A DNA stretch of 64,000 nucleotides from Ceratodon purpureus. Lineage: Eukaryota > Streptophyta > Bryopsida > Pseudoditrichales > Ditrichaceae. Below the pieces are notes generated by a model. The model had not been told where the DNA came from, did no database searches, and saw nothing but the letters and a program-made list of their open reading frames with translations. The position numbers and the translations under genes were made by a program. The stretch spans positions 24,831,752 through 24,895,751 of the forward strand of contig CM026421.1 in assembly GCA_014871385.1 (NCBI GenBank), written 5' to 3'. Below are positions 11,791 through 23,000 of this stretch, piece by piece (position 1 is the first letter of the stretch; every line of letters begins with the position of its first letter).

Positions 11791-12815
11791 ACCATATTTA
11801 CAACTTTCTTTATGTTGTTGCGCCTTCAAATATAATAAAAAATAGTCTAACCAACTTCAATTATACATAAAAAGATGGCAATTTATCATGATTTATTGTT
11901 TATAAAGAATGACATAAAAATGTGAATAGATAGCTCTTACATAAAATTTGCCATAAATTGGCAATATCCAACAATTGGGTATTAAAACAAGGTGTATAAC
12001 TTTATGACACAATAATAGCTTTTTCTCATTTGAATCCCTAATTTTGTGAATGCTCTCCACTTCTCTCTACACTCTCTTATCACATGTGAGTCAAACCACG
12101 TTTGATATACTATATGTTGTAACTATCCTTCTCTATCTCTACAGCTACAAGATCAAAAACTATTGGTTTGAGTGAACATATGGATGGAACTTATTTGCAC
12201 ACAAAGGGACTCGCACTCCCTTCCTCAACTTTGCCAAGTTTGAATTGTCATCTTAATATCAATGTTATATGTAGAAGCTCATGTGCCATTACACCAATTG
12301 GATTCAAAGTAGATAATGAAAAAAAATTAATGGAATTATTGTTTAGAACATCTTCAAGTCCGTGGATTAACCCCTAAAATTCCTTGATAATACATTGATA
12401 AATACATTCTAAAACATCAGTTTTGAATATTTAAAGAGAGATTGATTTTATCAATTTATTTATTTATTTATTTAAATTCAACCATGATATCTTGAATTCA
12501 ATAATTAAAAATGCTTGTTTCAATATAGTTAATCTGGAAGTCACCTTGAATTTTGAAAGACATTATGTGATTTGCTATATTGTGTTGTTATTACTACTAT
12601 TAAATTCTACTCCAAATATGGTCATATCAAATAATTTTTCTCTCTATTGGATAAAATGGTCGATCAACATATAGATTGACTTTAAATTAGTCATAGTATG
12701 GATTTGAGATGAGCTATGTAACAATTAGGGGATTAGAAACATCCCCCCCTCCCCCCCCAAGTTGTAGAAATATATATAGATGGGATAAATATGTGAAAAA
12801 ACTTTTCCTCTCTAA
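11791..12815. other. AT-rich spacer with one orphan element end at 12371
   Basis: At 12367-12370 TTAA is followed by CCCCTAAAATTCCTTGA, which resembles the motif-proximal end of subfamily C (compare 62240). No matching right end was found, so this is probably a truncated copy. The rest is AT-rich with TTTA microsatellite near 12455-12475 and a C-rich run near 12742-12760. No gene was recognised. Confidence 0.45.
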
Positions 12816-13728
12816 CCCTAATTGGTCGTGATCATTTTCCGCCAAAAACACTCCAGAAACTATTATTTCAGAAGCAAGAGTGAATAAACAAAAAATAAAA
12901 TTGCTTTTGCATCTCTAACCGTAGAATCTTACTCAAGACTTTTAAAAGATCATGCACAATTTTTTTAAATAAATTTAACCGCGTGCATTAGAGGATTGTA
13001 GAGTTTGAAGTAAGAAACAAAGTTTTTTCTATCCTTTCAAAACAAGTTCAACTAACTTTGACTACTCTTCGAGTAAACTTTTTCGACTATACATGTTGGG
13101 AGTTTTGTACTAAAATGATGTACATGATGTTATTTGTGCACTTAATTTTAGATTTAACAAAGAGGTGTAGCATTCTAAAAAACATTGTATAAGGAACACG
13201 GGTTTGTGTTATTGTTAATACTCATTCTATTTTATTGATAAACTATTTTTTGTTAGAATAAAAATCCATGCGGTCAAAACATAGGTATATGTCTATTCTT
13301 GAGGTAAAAAAAAGAAGAGAATAAAATAAATTGAAAAATCTCTATCTTCTATGTGATAAAGATTTTTTTTTTTTCATGGTTGGCCGGAAAAAACGATAAA
13401 ACTTTGGCTCCTTATAGAATGAAATCTTCCACAGTATAAGAATTTATTTTTGATTACCTCAAATCCAATCATGTTTAATAGTCACTTGCACTAAAAGTCA
13501 TAAAGGTAGTTGAAGGTGTATCAAAATTTTGGAGCTGTCCAAGAAGTAGAAAAATTTGATTCAGGCACCATAAACAAAAAATTTCAATGTCTAGTGCAAA
13601 AAAAAATATACTCCCACGAAGCTCTTGCGATTCCCTATGTCTACAAAATTTTTATGAAACTTATTGGCATCGTGAGAACTTGCCCAAAATTTCAAAAAGC
13701 CCATTCTAGGACTTTAACCGTTTAGGGG
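12816..13728 (+). mobile_element. CCCTAA element, subfamily E, about 913 bp
   Basis: The left end reads CCCTAATTGGTCGTGATC (one C short of the consensus), after CTAA at 12812-12815. The right end reads CCGTTTAGGGG and is followed by TAAA, which is CTAA or TTAA after a single-base loss. The motif variant AACCGTAGAATCTT starts about 104 bp from the left end. The body matches 61015-61936 closely, and 43613-44527 more distantly. Confidence 0.72.
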
Positions 13729-13732
13729 TAAA

Positions 13733-14367
13733 GATTTATTCCGTATATAAACATATAATCCTAAATTATAGTTTTATTTATATCATCTCTTTTTTTGCAC
13801 GGTTTCTGGAATTACTATGCTAGTTCTTGCAAATATGGTTTCCTTGTGCTCAGACCAGTTGAATTAATTCTTTAGATTCTGGAATCTGCACCACTCGCAA
13901 TGGACAGTCTTATGATCAACCCTGCAAACTTTCAGCACGTAGTTATACCAAGCATAACATTGGTAGACTGGTTGGCTTGGCACTGTTCTCAGGATATAGG
14001 GCACACAGAGTCCTCAGTTACACAATTATATAAACTCTAGAAAAATTCATGGGATATTCAACTTACCTACTACCTAGTGACAAACGCATGATTGGACTTT
14101 GAAGACCATAGCTCAGCAGCAGCTTCAAAATCAGGAGCAGTGCAGTCTAATCAATCATGGAGCAAAGTCATAAAGTCAGACATAAGTAACAATTTTAACA
14201 ATTTTTGGTACCCAAACAATAAACCTGGCCTTTGTCTTAATAACGAGGTGGGCCCTCCCCCTCCTCCTTCCTTGTCCTATTATTAGGAAGCTTGTGGCCC
14301 TTTTTTTTATTAAATTTCATATTTTTAATGGAATCACGCACTCTAAAAATAGTGTTGATGGACCCAC
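13733..14367. other. gene-free spacer
   Basis: No coding or repeat family was recognised. Positions 13830-14100 are less AT-rich than the surroundings but contain no supported gene. Confidence 0.4.
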
Positions 14368-14371
14368 TTAA

Positions 14372-15186
14372 CCCCTAAACGGCCAAGGGTGTCTTTGCTC
14401 AAAACTGCCTCCAAATAGTCCCTTTTGAAAGCAAGCCAGATAGTGCAAAATTGGAACCAATTTTGGTATTTCCAACTATAAGATCTTGTATCTAACTATT
14501 ACGTTTACATGCCTACCAAATCTCACACTCTCATTCCTTACCATTTGAGATATCATAACATTCAAAGTTGAAAAAAAAATTTTTTTACCCTGCAAAACGG
14601 GGATAGCAGTATTTTGGGGTCCTAAAAAACCATTTCTTAGATTAGATTTGGAATGGGCCTCTTTAGATTCTTGTTCCGAGGTGAGTTAGGTACATGTCCA
14701 CAAAATCTCATTCCCATGCAAGGTGTAGAACTTTGAGAAAATCATCAAATTCCACAAGGGGGTATGCTGAAATTCACATACAAAGGCCGTTTTTTTACAA
14801 TAAAAATAGCATATGAAAAATTCTTGGATTGAAAATCCAAACGGTGGAAACATGCTTTAGTGTGTCTTCTATATATAGGAATTTTATATTTTTGGAAAAA
14901 CTAAAATCTCAATTTTTGGTGGAATTTCAAAATTTCGTCTTTAGGCAGATTTGGGCAGTTTTGGGCAGAAATTGCTGCATTCACAGTGGCTGAGAGCTCG
15001 CCAGTGGAAGGGCGTTTTATGCTCAGAGGAGCATAACTTTTCCTCACTTCATCCAAAAAAAATAAAAAAATATCCCCATAAACCTTTTTCCACAAAAAAA
15101 TTCAAAAAAATTCAAGTAAATTTGATTTTTTAAGAACCTGCATAAATTTCAAATACACCCATTCTAGGACAATGGCCGTTTAGGGG
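14372..15186 (+). mobile_element. TTAA-flanked element, subfamily B, 815 bp
   Basis: It starts CCCCTAAACGGCC and ends GGCCGTTTAGGGG, a perfect 13-bp inverted repeat, with TTAA at 14368-14371 and 15187-15190. The subterminal motif (here ctataagatcttgtatc) lies about 103 bp from the left. The gggcag decamer array of this subfamily is short here, about three units at 14944-14970. The closest relative is 37285-38144. Confidence 0.85.
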
Positions 15187-15190
15187 TTAA

Positions 15191-15845
15191 TTAATTTTAA
15201 TATTTTTTATTTTTTATTTAAATTTTATTTTTTCCATCAACAAAATAACTATAGGGGACTTTTTGCCCTCTGCAATGGGATCTGTCTATTTTCCCCCATC
15301 AAGCGCTGACATAGAGGCCAGGCTCGGGGGGATAGAAGGGGAGGGGGCAAATCTTTTCCCCTATTATTTTCCTTGAGTGGGGGTCCTAGTGATCTCAAAG
15401 GGACCTCCTTGGGGTAATTTGGAGCCTACAGCCCTAAATTTATATTAAAAAAAAAAACCAAAAAAAGACCCCAGGACCCCTAAACAGGGAGGGGCAGCAA
15501 AATGAAACCCACTGAACGTAGCAACCGAACCATCGGTTGCAACTCTCGATGGAGGAAAATAAAGAGACCCCATGCAATGGGATCGCTGGTTTGGAGGCCC
15601 TTGTCATAAAGACGACGGTGAGGTTTGTTGCTATGGTGCATACATGGCGAAAGTTCTCCAACATTTGCTTCCCACTTCTCATGTGCAAGGCAAAATGTCT
15701 CTTTACAATATAAATATTAATTAGAACATGTACCTACCTCCAAAATTTAATGGTGATAGGTATTGACAAAGAACAAACCACAACAAATAAAACACATACT
15801 TTATTATTTCCATCAAATCATCTTTCCCCTTTAGTTCAACTTTAG
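15191..15845. other. gene-free spacer with a dispersed repeat at 15305-15480
   Basis: Positions 15305-15480 are the inverted partner of 6060-6240. The remainder shows no gene or element terminus. Confidence 0.45.
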
Positions 15846-15849
15846 TTAA

Positions 15850-17147
15850 CCCCTAAAGGACAATTTTCCTGGAATGGGCTTTTTAAAAATTTGGGCAAGT
15901 TCCTAGAATTCCAATTTAATTCCTAAATCTTTGAAAAAAATAATGTAGGTAGGCATTTTGAAGAGGGTTGTGAAATTTTTTATTTATTATTTATTTTTGA
16001 ACATACTAAAAAAAAGTTACGAGGTTTTGAGTGTCAAAAGCTGCATTCAGCCAAACTTCAAGCAAGCTCACAGCTACTGTGAATGCAGCAAATTCTGCCC
16101 AAAACTGCCCAAAATTGCCAAAATCTGCCAAAATCTGCCAAAATCTGCCTAAAGACAAAACTTGGAAATTCCACCAAAAATTGAGATTTTGATGTTTTAC
16201 AAAAATAAAAATTTCCATGTATAGAGAAGGCAGTAGAGCATGTTCCCACCGTTCGGATTTTCAATCCAAGAATTTTTCATATTCTATTTTTATTGTCAAA
16301 AAACGACCATTGTTTGTAAATTTCAGTATACCCCCTAAGGTAGTAATACCATAAACCAAGACCCCCCAATAACCTGTGTAGTAGACTTATTCTGAAACAG
16401 CACCAACAGAAATCATGATCCTTGATTTTTGGTACAATTAGATAAGCGTTGAGATTTTTTGTGAATCGTTGATATACCTGACGAGCGTTGAGATCTTATA
16501 TTGGTTTTGGGTAGAGTTGCTTTTGGAATAGTGCCTATGCCAGTAGCAGACTTTACGAAGTCTACAACACAAGAAATGGGGTGGACAAACTTTTCAGCTA
16601 AATTATTTCTAAGAAATTGTATTTTCATCAGAAAATTATGAAAACAACTTCTATCATTCTGTTTTCAACTTGTCTATGTACTTGCAATAATTTCCTGAGA
16701 AAATGATAGTTCAAATTGCTCAAAACTCCTTATTCTATCGGTTTATGGTATTACTACCTTAGCGGAAAATGATTTTTTTGGCAACCTTCCACAACTTTTT
16801 TTAATATAATTTTTTAATACAATTAGCTAACTTAGTATTCTTTGACGTGCATCAAAACCCTCAAAATCCATAATGTAAAAAAATGGATTTTTGGGCCTTC
16901 AAAACTTTGTTGTTCCCTTTTTGCGCAGGGAAAAAAAACTTGTTTTTCAACTTTGAACGTTATGATCTTGCAATTGGTGAGGAATGACTATGTAAGATTT
17001 GGTGGACATGTAGACATAGAAGTTGGCTACAAGATTGTACGGTTAGATGCACTAATTAAGACTTCAACTTTGCAAAATCGACCTTGCTTTGAAGAGGGGC
17101 TGTTTCTGAGGCAGTTTTGATGAAAAATACCCTTAGAACTTTAGGGG
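15850..17147 (-). mobile_element. TTAA-flanked element, subfamily B, interrupted, 1298 bp
   Basis: The ends are CCCCTAAAGGACAATTTTCC and GAACTTTAGGGG, with TTAA at 15846-15849 and 17148-17151. Without the 422-bp TA-flanked insertion at 16338-16759 it is about 874 bp, in line with sisters at 34828 and 35916. The decamer array (about six units of the ctgcccaaaa type) is at 16094-16150. The motif copy near the right end is changed to aagattgtacggtta. Confidence 0.85.
16338..16759. mobile_element. Tc1/mariner-type MITE, TA-flanked, 422 bp, nested
   Basis: Perfect 20-bp terminal inverted repeats, AGGTAGTAATACCATAAACC, are flanked by TA on both sides (16336-16337 and 16760-16761). The sister TTAA elements at 34828-35688 and 35916-36795 carry the unoccupied site (ccccctagcag and ccccctagtgg) with a single TA, which directly confirms a 2-bp TA duplication. 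The interior has no coding potential. Confidence 0.9.
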
Positions 17148-17151
17148 TTAA

Positions 17152-19310
17152 TCATGAGCTACAACAAACAGCGAAATAAACAAATTTGTGGGAACTACTT
17201 ATTTATGTGTTTTCATACCTAACATGTGGTACCTTAAGAATAATGACGATAATGTACCTATTGAATGTTGTGCAATTGGTCTAGTATGTCATTTGGTCTA
17301 AGAGTATGTATTTTACACATTTCAGTGGCTCTATACTTTAGGTTATGGAAAAACCTTTTTTTTTTTCTCCAAAATATCCCTCCTCCATACATGTTTAAAG
17401 ATTATGATAACTTCCACAAAAAATTACACAAATTTGGTGTGACAAAGGGAGATCATGATGTATACATCAAACCACTTGAAGATGGTGAACTTTTCACCAA
17501 TCAAATTCAAACTTCATTAGTTGAAGTACTTTATTGGTTTGGGTAACAATATTATCTTGTAGTCATTAACAAGTCGAAACTTCTAAAACACATTATTCAT
17601 TAAAACCGCACTTGACTAAGTGCGGCTTTACCATCTCAAAATTTCAATTTCAAATGAATTTGCAACACATAGCATTGATTTTTGGATGACATAGAAGGTA
17701 AATATTTTGTCTTGAAAAAATCAATACAACTCCATTAATCAGACTTAATCATATTATAGAAGACATTTATTTCCATAAGGTTGGTAAAATTATTGTACAT
17801 TGTATACATATTTGTATAAAATATTTAACAAACTACATCCTTTGTTGATGCAAATACTCCATTATTTTTTATTATCAACTGGACTCATAACTTTTATTAT
17901 TGCAATCTTTCACCAATTTTAAATTTTTACCAACACCTATAAAATGTTAACTTGCCACAAGTTTATTTGAATGCAATATACGATTAATTGTTGATTTTTA
18001 CAAGGACCTAATTTTTTTAAACACTTTCATTAAAAAAATGTTAAATATGCAATTGAGTAATATTTACCGTATATTATAGAAGTTCGTGGTAAGTTTATAT
18101 CCAATATTTCAAATTTTATATTAATTCTCAAGTTAACGATGATGCTATATATAATCATTTAGTAAAAACTTTGAAACAAAACACAACTAAAACATGATTT
18201 TCAATATCCTAGACACTGCGTATATATATCTCCAATTCAAGGTCTTATTTCTTATCAACACCTCTCTTCAATACCTACTTTTGAGAAGTAACATTTATTT
18301 TATTTTACATCAAATATACTTACAAATGATAAAAATTTGGAAAAACATTTGAGACTCTCACCTTAAAATATGAAGCGCTCAAATTAAAAAAAAAAATCTA
18401 CAACTCTTAAAAAAACCCATATAAGGTGATTTTCTTTTAACTTTGCATGAAGGAAGGGAAGTAATAGTAGAAAGGAGAAGAGGTGGTCAAAGGCCACTAA
18501 TCTCCCCTGGCTTTCAACCCTTGACATTGGTGGGCATTGCAGTAGCTCAGCCTTAAATTTACAAATTCCTTATAGCCAAAATTTTATAGTCGTCTTGTGA
18601 GCACTACGACGGGTTGCGGACGTGCTTGCGATTCCATAGGTCTATTGAAAACAAACAATCATGCATGTAAGATGCCTCTACGCCTTTTTAAAAAAACAAT
18701 TGATTTAAATTCAATTTATTATCTGTAAAACATAAAACAACGAGAGTCTATGAATGGAAGGAGATGAAAACGATCTGCTAGTGCTTGTCTTCATTTATCC
18801 AAATCTATTTTATTGTGGTGATCATTCAAAACGATGATCATGGTAAGTGATATGTTAATAATCTTGAAAATAATCATCATGTTCTATTCAAACTTAAATT
18901 GAGTGATAAAAAGCCCAAAGATGAGGCATATGTATTATAGATTGGCGTGAACTTTTGGTTTTTTCTTATTCATTTTTGTGAAAATTTTATGTTTAATTTT
19001 AGATTTATATGGATATAGTCTTAAAAATTAAAATTAATTGTTTTTTATGTTAATATTGAATAAAAGATCAATCTTCTAAAATTTATTTTTTGAAGTAATT
19101 TTAGGGAGAAGGGGTTTTTTTATTATCTTTTTTTAAAGAATATGTATAGTAGAAGAAGTGGGAGTGTTTTTTCAATTTTGTTTGTATATATATTTTTTAA
19201 TTTTAAAAATTATAATTGTAGTGGTCATAAGTCAAATTGAAAGTACTGAATTAAGTTGTATGAATTTTAGATTGAATATTTGAATTTTAAGGAAGATTTA
19301 GTTAATTTTG
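17152..19310. other. long AT-rich stretch without a recognised gene
   Basis: A 93-codon open frame at 17265-17546 (+) matches no family I recognise and lacks flanking exons. The rest is very AT-rich. No element termini, tRNA or array were seen. Confidence 0.4.
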
Positions 19311-19680
19311 AGTAGTGTGACTTATGCCTTAGAAGGGCATTAGTCACAATAGTTACAATATGTTAAATCTTCTATAACTCTTTCATACAAAAATCTAATT
19401 AAAAAAAACTTTTTGTCATACTTTTCACATTGTATAAAAACTTCAAAAATTAATTATGTAATCATTATATTTTTTTCACAAGTGTTTACATCTTTTAAAT
19501 TTTTATTGTAATAAAAAAAAAGAATAAAACTATTGCATAGAGTCCAATTGTTTTTGGGAATATCATGTACAAGTAAAAAAAAAACTAATAAAATGTTTTG
19601 TTAGAATATTAAAAAAAAAAATGAGTTTTTTTAAAAGATTTGGTATGTTGTGACTAATGTGACTTATGCCATAAAGGGGA
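19311..19680. repeat. pair of palindromic repeat arms around a 250-bp AT-rich core
   Basis: GGCATTAGTCACAATAGTTAC at about 19335 begins an arm of roughly 36 bp. It is repeated in inverted orientation at about 19636-19671, ending GTGACTTATGCC. Outside each arm the sequence turns back on itself after six bases (GCC-ttagaa-GGG and GCC-ataaag-GGG). The same arms meet head to head at 38328-38427. This could be a small TIR element of about 336 bp. Confidence 0.6.
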
Positions 19681-19997
19681 GATACCTGGACGCCTTGGAT
19701 CCAGATCTAAAGGTGGAGTGATTTTAATGGACTCCAAGTAAACTAGAGTACATATAGTGAAAATCAAGTGACCACTATAAATTCACTTTATGAGCAATTG
19801 CCTTGGCACTTTTACTTATTTTTAGAAATTGGAGTAAGGTTATGAAAAACAAATTATATGTGGTTAATCATAGAAAAAATCCACGTAAAGTGATAGTTCT
19901 CCATTGCCTTATCTAAAGTGTATTCACGCCTTTTTATGCATTGGCTATTATTAAGCCTCATTATAATATAATAATGTTTTAAACCACTTTTTTTTAA

Positions 19998-20949
19998 CCC
20001 TTAAAGGACAATTGCCCTAAAATGGGCTTTTCTAAATTTCGAGCAGGTATCTATGACTTCAATTTAAGTCAAGATTTTTTGAAACTTTTTGTAAATGTTT
20101 GCTGTAACAAAGACTTTGAGAGATTTTATTTTTAAATTTTTTTTATTAATTAATTAATTAATTTATTTTTCAATTAGACATCTAAAAAATAGTTATGGTG
20201 TCCAAAGTGAAAATTTATGTTCAGTGGGCAATTCAAGCAACCATCATAAATACATCTATTACCTCTAAAATTATTTTTATAAAAACGTAATGTCATCTTT
20301 GAAATTTCCAAAATAGAAACTTCTTTGAGTTCAAAATGTTTACTCCACAAAATATCAAAGTTTCCACACCGTTTTCGGCAGTGTACCAAAAAAGCTTCTT
20401 CTTTCTTTCATAAAAGTTGCAAAGTTTGTTTCTTTAGGTTTTTTCTTTTTTTTCACTTAAAGGGTGGACATCAATCTTTACTTAGGCCGTTTGGATTGGG
20501 ACCATATGAAATAATCAAATTTCTAGGAAAGAAATATGAATTAGCATTCTCATGTATTCAACTTAATAAAAATACTTTTTTCAACATGCTACACTTCTCT
20601 TTTATGTGTAGTTTTTTTAATACAATTAGCTAACATAGTTTTCTTTGTCATGCACCAAAACCTCCAAAATCATAATCCAAAAAATCTAAGAAAAAAAAAG
20701 TTAGAGTGTATCAACCTAGTTAAACATTGTGTGAAAAAAAGTTTGTTTTCAAATTTCAATCGCTATAATCTTCTAATTTGTTTGGTCGATTATGATGAAA
20801 TTTATTGAGCTATTCACTACAATAATCTAGTTGAGGATCTTACAGTTATAATTAGAAACTACTGATTTTTTAGTTATTCGTGTTTTTTGCATAGGAAATG
20901 GTAGTTTTGGAGCTTTTTTTGGTGAAACATAGTCAAGGAACATTAGGAG
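19998..20949 (-). mobile_element. TTAA-flanked element, subfamily C, 952 bp
   Basis: The ends are CCCTTAAAGGACAATTGCCC and GGAACATTAGGAG, each one or two bases off the consensus, with TTAA at 19994-19997 and 20950-20953. The motif (gatcttacagttataatt) lies about 100 bp from the right end. Co-linear with 24464-25399 and 33573-34492. Several substitutions in the ends suggest an older copy. Confidence 0.8.
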
Positions 20950-21139
20950 TTAAGAAGATATATATGTGATATTGAGTTGTGATTGCATTATAAGCTGTAG
21001 AGTTAATTTTTGAGATGATTGTATGTGTTCGCGTGACTTTGTTTAGGGTAAGGTGTATTATTCTTGTTGAAATAAGTTTGTTTGGTGTTGTGGGTAGGTT
21101 GAGTGGTATAATCTTTTGAGAAAGATGAAGACTAGATCG

Positions 21140-22095
21140 TCGATAGGTGTTGAGAAAAAATGAAGAACTGTAATGTCACCAAAGCCATTGGATAGGCCTC
21201 AAATATTGACAAAGATAAGATGAGACTGTTAGAGCAGCTGGTTAAAAAAGATCGTTGTAGACCACTTACTAAAATTACAAATGAGATGACATAGACTACA
21301 AAGGTTAGTATTAATATTGTCAGGAACGTTTCGCAAACTCTTGGTTACAGAAGCCATGTTGCAGCAAAAAAACATTTTCTCAATGACAATCACAACTCCC
21401 ACTAACAAGCACAATTCTCAGTGACAAACACAAGAAAGACATACTAGCATTTGCGAGAGAGTATAAAAACTGGAGTGAGGAGGATTGGAAGAAGGTTATT
21501 TGGACTGATGAATCATCCTTTGGAATAAGAATGAGTCCTAGACAAATTAGAGTGTGGCGAAAGGCTTATGAGAGATATTCAGAGAAATGTCTAGCACCAA
21601 CTTTCAAGTCTAGGTGTACTTTGGTGATGGTTTAGAATGCTTTTAGTGGCTTTCATAAGGCTCATTTGGTAATCATACGTTTGGAGAAGCGAACTGCACG
21701 TGATTTTGTTGAAATTATTTACGAAGGTACTTTGAATGGGTTTTATTCTTTCCATGATCATCGAAACAAAATGATACTTATGAAAGATGGCGCTCCATGT
21801 CACTCCAACAAGATGCTAAACGAGTGGAGCTAAGCTCATGGTATGAAGAAGTTGGAGTGACCAGTCAACTCTCCAGATCTAAAGACTAAACCTAACAGAG
21901 AACCTATGGATGATAATTAATGACGATGTTCAGAGTACATCTCAGGCACACAATAAAGAAGAATTGGTGGAATTTATTTATAGAATATGGGGAGAGATAC
22001 CTTCAAACCTCTTGCAAAACCTTATTGCTACCATGCCTGCACGTATGAAAAAAGTAATTAGTGCAAAAGGTGGTAGTACTAGATTTTGAACATTA
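21140..22095 (+). pseudogene. Tc1/mariner-family transposase pseudogene
   Basis: The conceptual translation around 21478-22090 carries family landmarks. W-K-K-V-I-W-T-D-E-S-S-F contains the first catalytic Asp, M-K-D-G-A-P-C-H the second, and N-S-P-D-L followed by a garbled ENLW-like block marks the third acidic residue. The order and spacing fit the DDE/D transposase fold of Tc1/mariner. In-frame stops (for example the TAG at about 21634, a TAA in the S-N-K-M-L-N-E-W-S block, and TGA and TAA codons after it) and loss of the third motif make it non-functional. An N-terminal helix-turn-helix region is only weakly traceable from 21140. No terminal repeats were found. Confidence 0.82.
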
Positions 22096-22299
22096 TATAA
22101 GAGAAATCAATTTGTGTGTTGATTTTTGGTTTTTCCTTGTGAGAAAATTTTATTTTTGAAATAGAGTTTAAAAGCTACCATTTGCAATTTTTGTGCACAA
22201 AATTCTATGAAATTTTGACTCCGTATGAGCTTACCAAAGTAACAATTCTATACATGTTTCAGAAGTTTTTTTTAGTAAATCACTTATCCTTCATGTAGG

Positions 22300-22440
22300 A
22301 TACTGTACAGTACAAGAAGCACCACATTCCTGAATTTATTCTTAGCCCTCTTAGCATCCTTTTGTTGGAATTGAATATTTTCATTGCGGCGAACATTTGG
22401 AGAATAAGTTCAAAGTTGGTGTTGGCAACTGCCATATGAG
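22300..22440 (+). repeat. dispersed repeat, copy 2 (partner at 350-490)
   Basis: It shares GTACAAGAA, then cctgaattta/attcttagccc, then GGAGAATAAGTTC with 365-485, in the same order and orientation. It stands just downstream of the Tc1/mariner-like pseudogene but has no evident link to it. Confidence 0.6.
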
Positions 22441-22559
22441 AGGGGAGGTGAAAAAAATTCGCCCAATTAAAGGAGTTGGCATGTTATATCACCTTGTGCT
22501 TCTCCTTCATGCCAGAGTAGAGTAATGGCAGAACATAAGAAGTTTTGTTACATTAGTAA

Positions 22560-22997
22560 GAGCATCCTCAATAGCAACATAAATATCGCACGCCAACGGG
22601 CATTGGCGAGCCCTCTCACAAAACAGTAGGCCAATAGAGATTGTATGACCCACATCAACCAAGCGGGCCACGCCACATATAGCCCTCTCCCGTCAAATAT
22701 TTGATATATGGAGGGAGATGCAAAAACCCTCGCTAAACTCAGTCAACCGAGCAAATACCAATAGACAGCCTGTGCCATCTGATATTCAATGAGATCCATG
22801 CTTGTCTATGGGGACCACAAGCTAAGCGGCCACTGCTCAAATGCCACGTCGATGGCGGGATTGATCCCGCGGCCTCCCAGCGAGGGCTCATTGGGGTGGC
22901 CCGGGTGGGGACCATGTACAACCAACTTGCTGTATTTCAGCGATCTTCCAAAGCCAACTTAGAAGGTGGGCTTGACGTCCCACTATTGAGGATGCTC
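22560..22997. mobile_element. PIF/Harbinger-like MITE (TAA-flanked), 438 bp
   Basis: It starts GAGCATCCTCAATAG and ends CTATTGAGGATGCTC, a perfect 15-bp inverted repeat. TAA flanks both sides (22557-22559, 22998-23000). It belongs to the same group as 1698-2124. The interior is relatively GC-rich and non-coding. Confidence 0.8.
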
Positions 22998-23000
22998 TAA

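Noticed and set aside
17265..17546. 93-codon frame as a possible small gene
   Set aside because: No recognised motif, no splice context, AT-rich surroundings. Left as unassigned.
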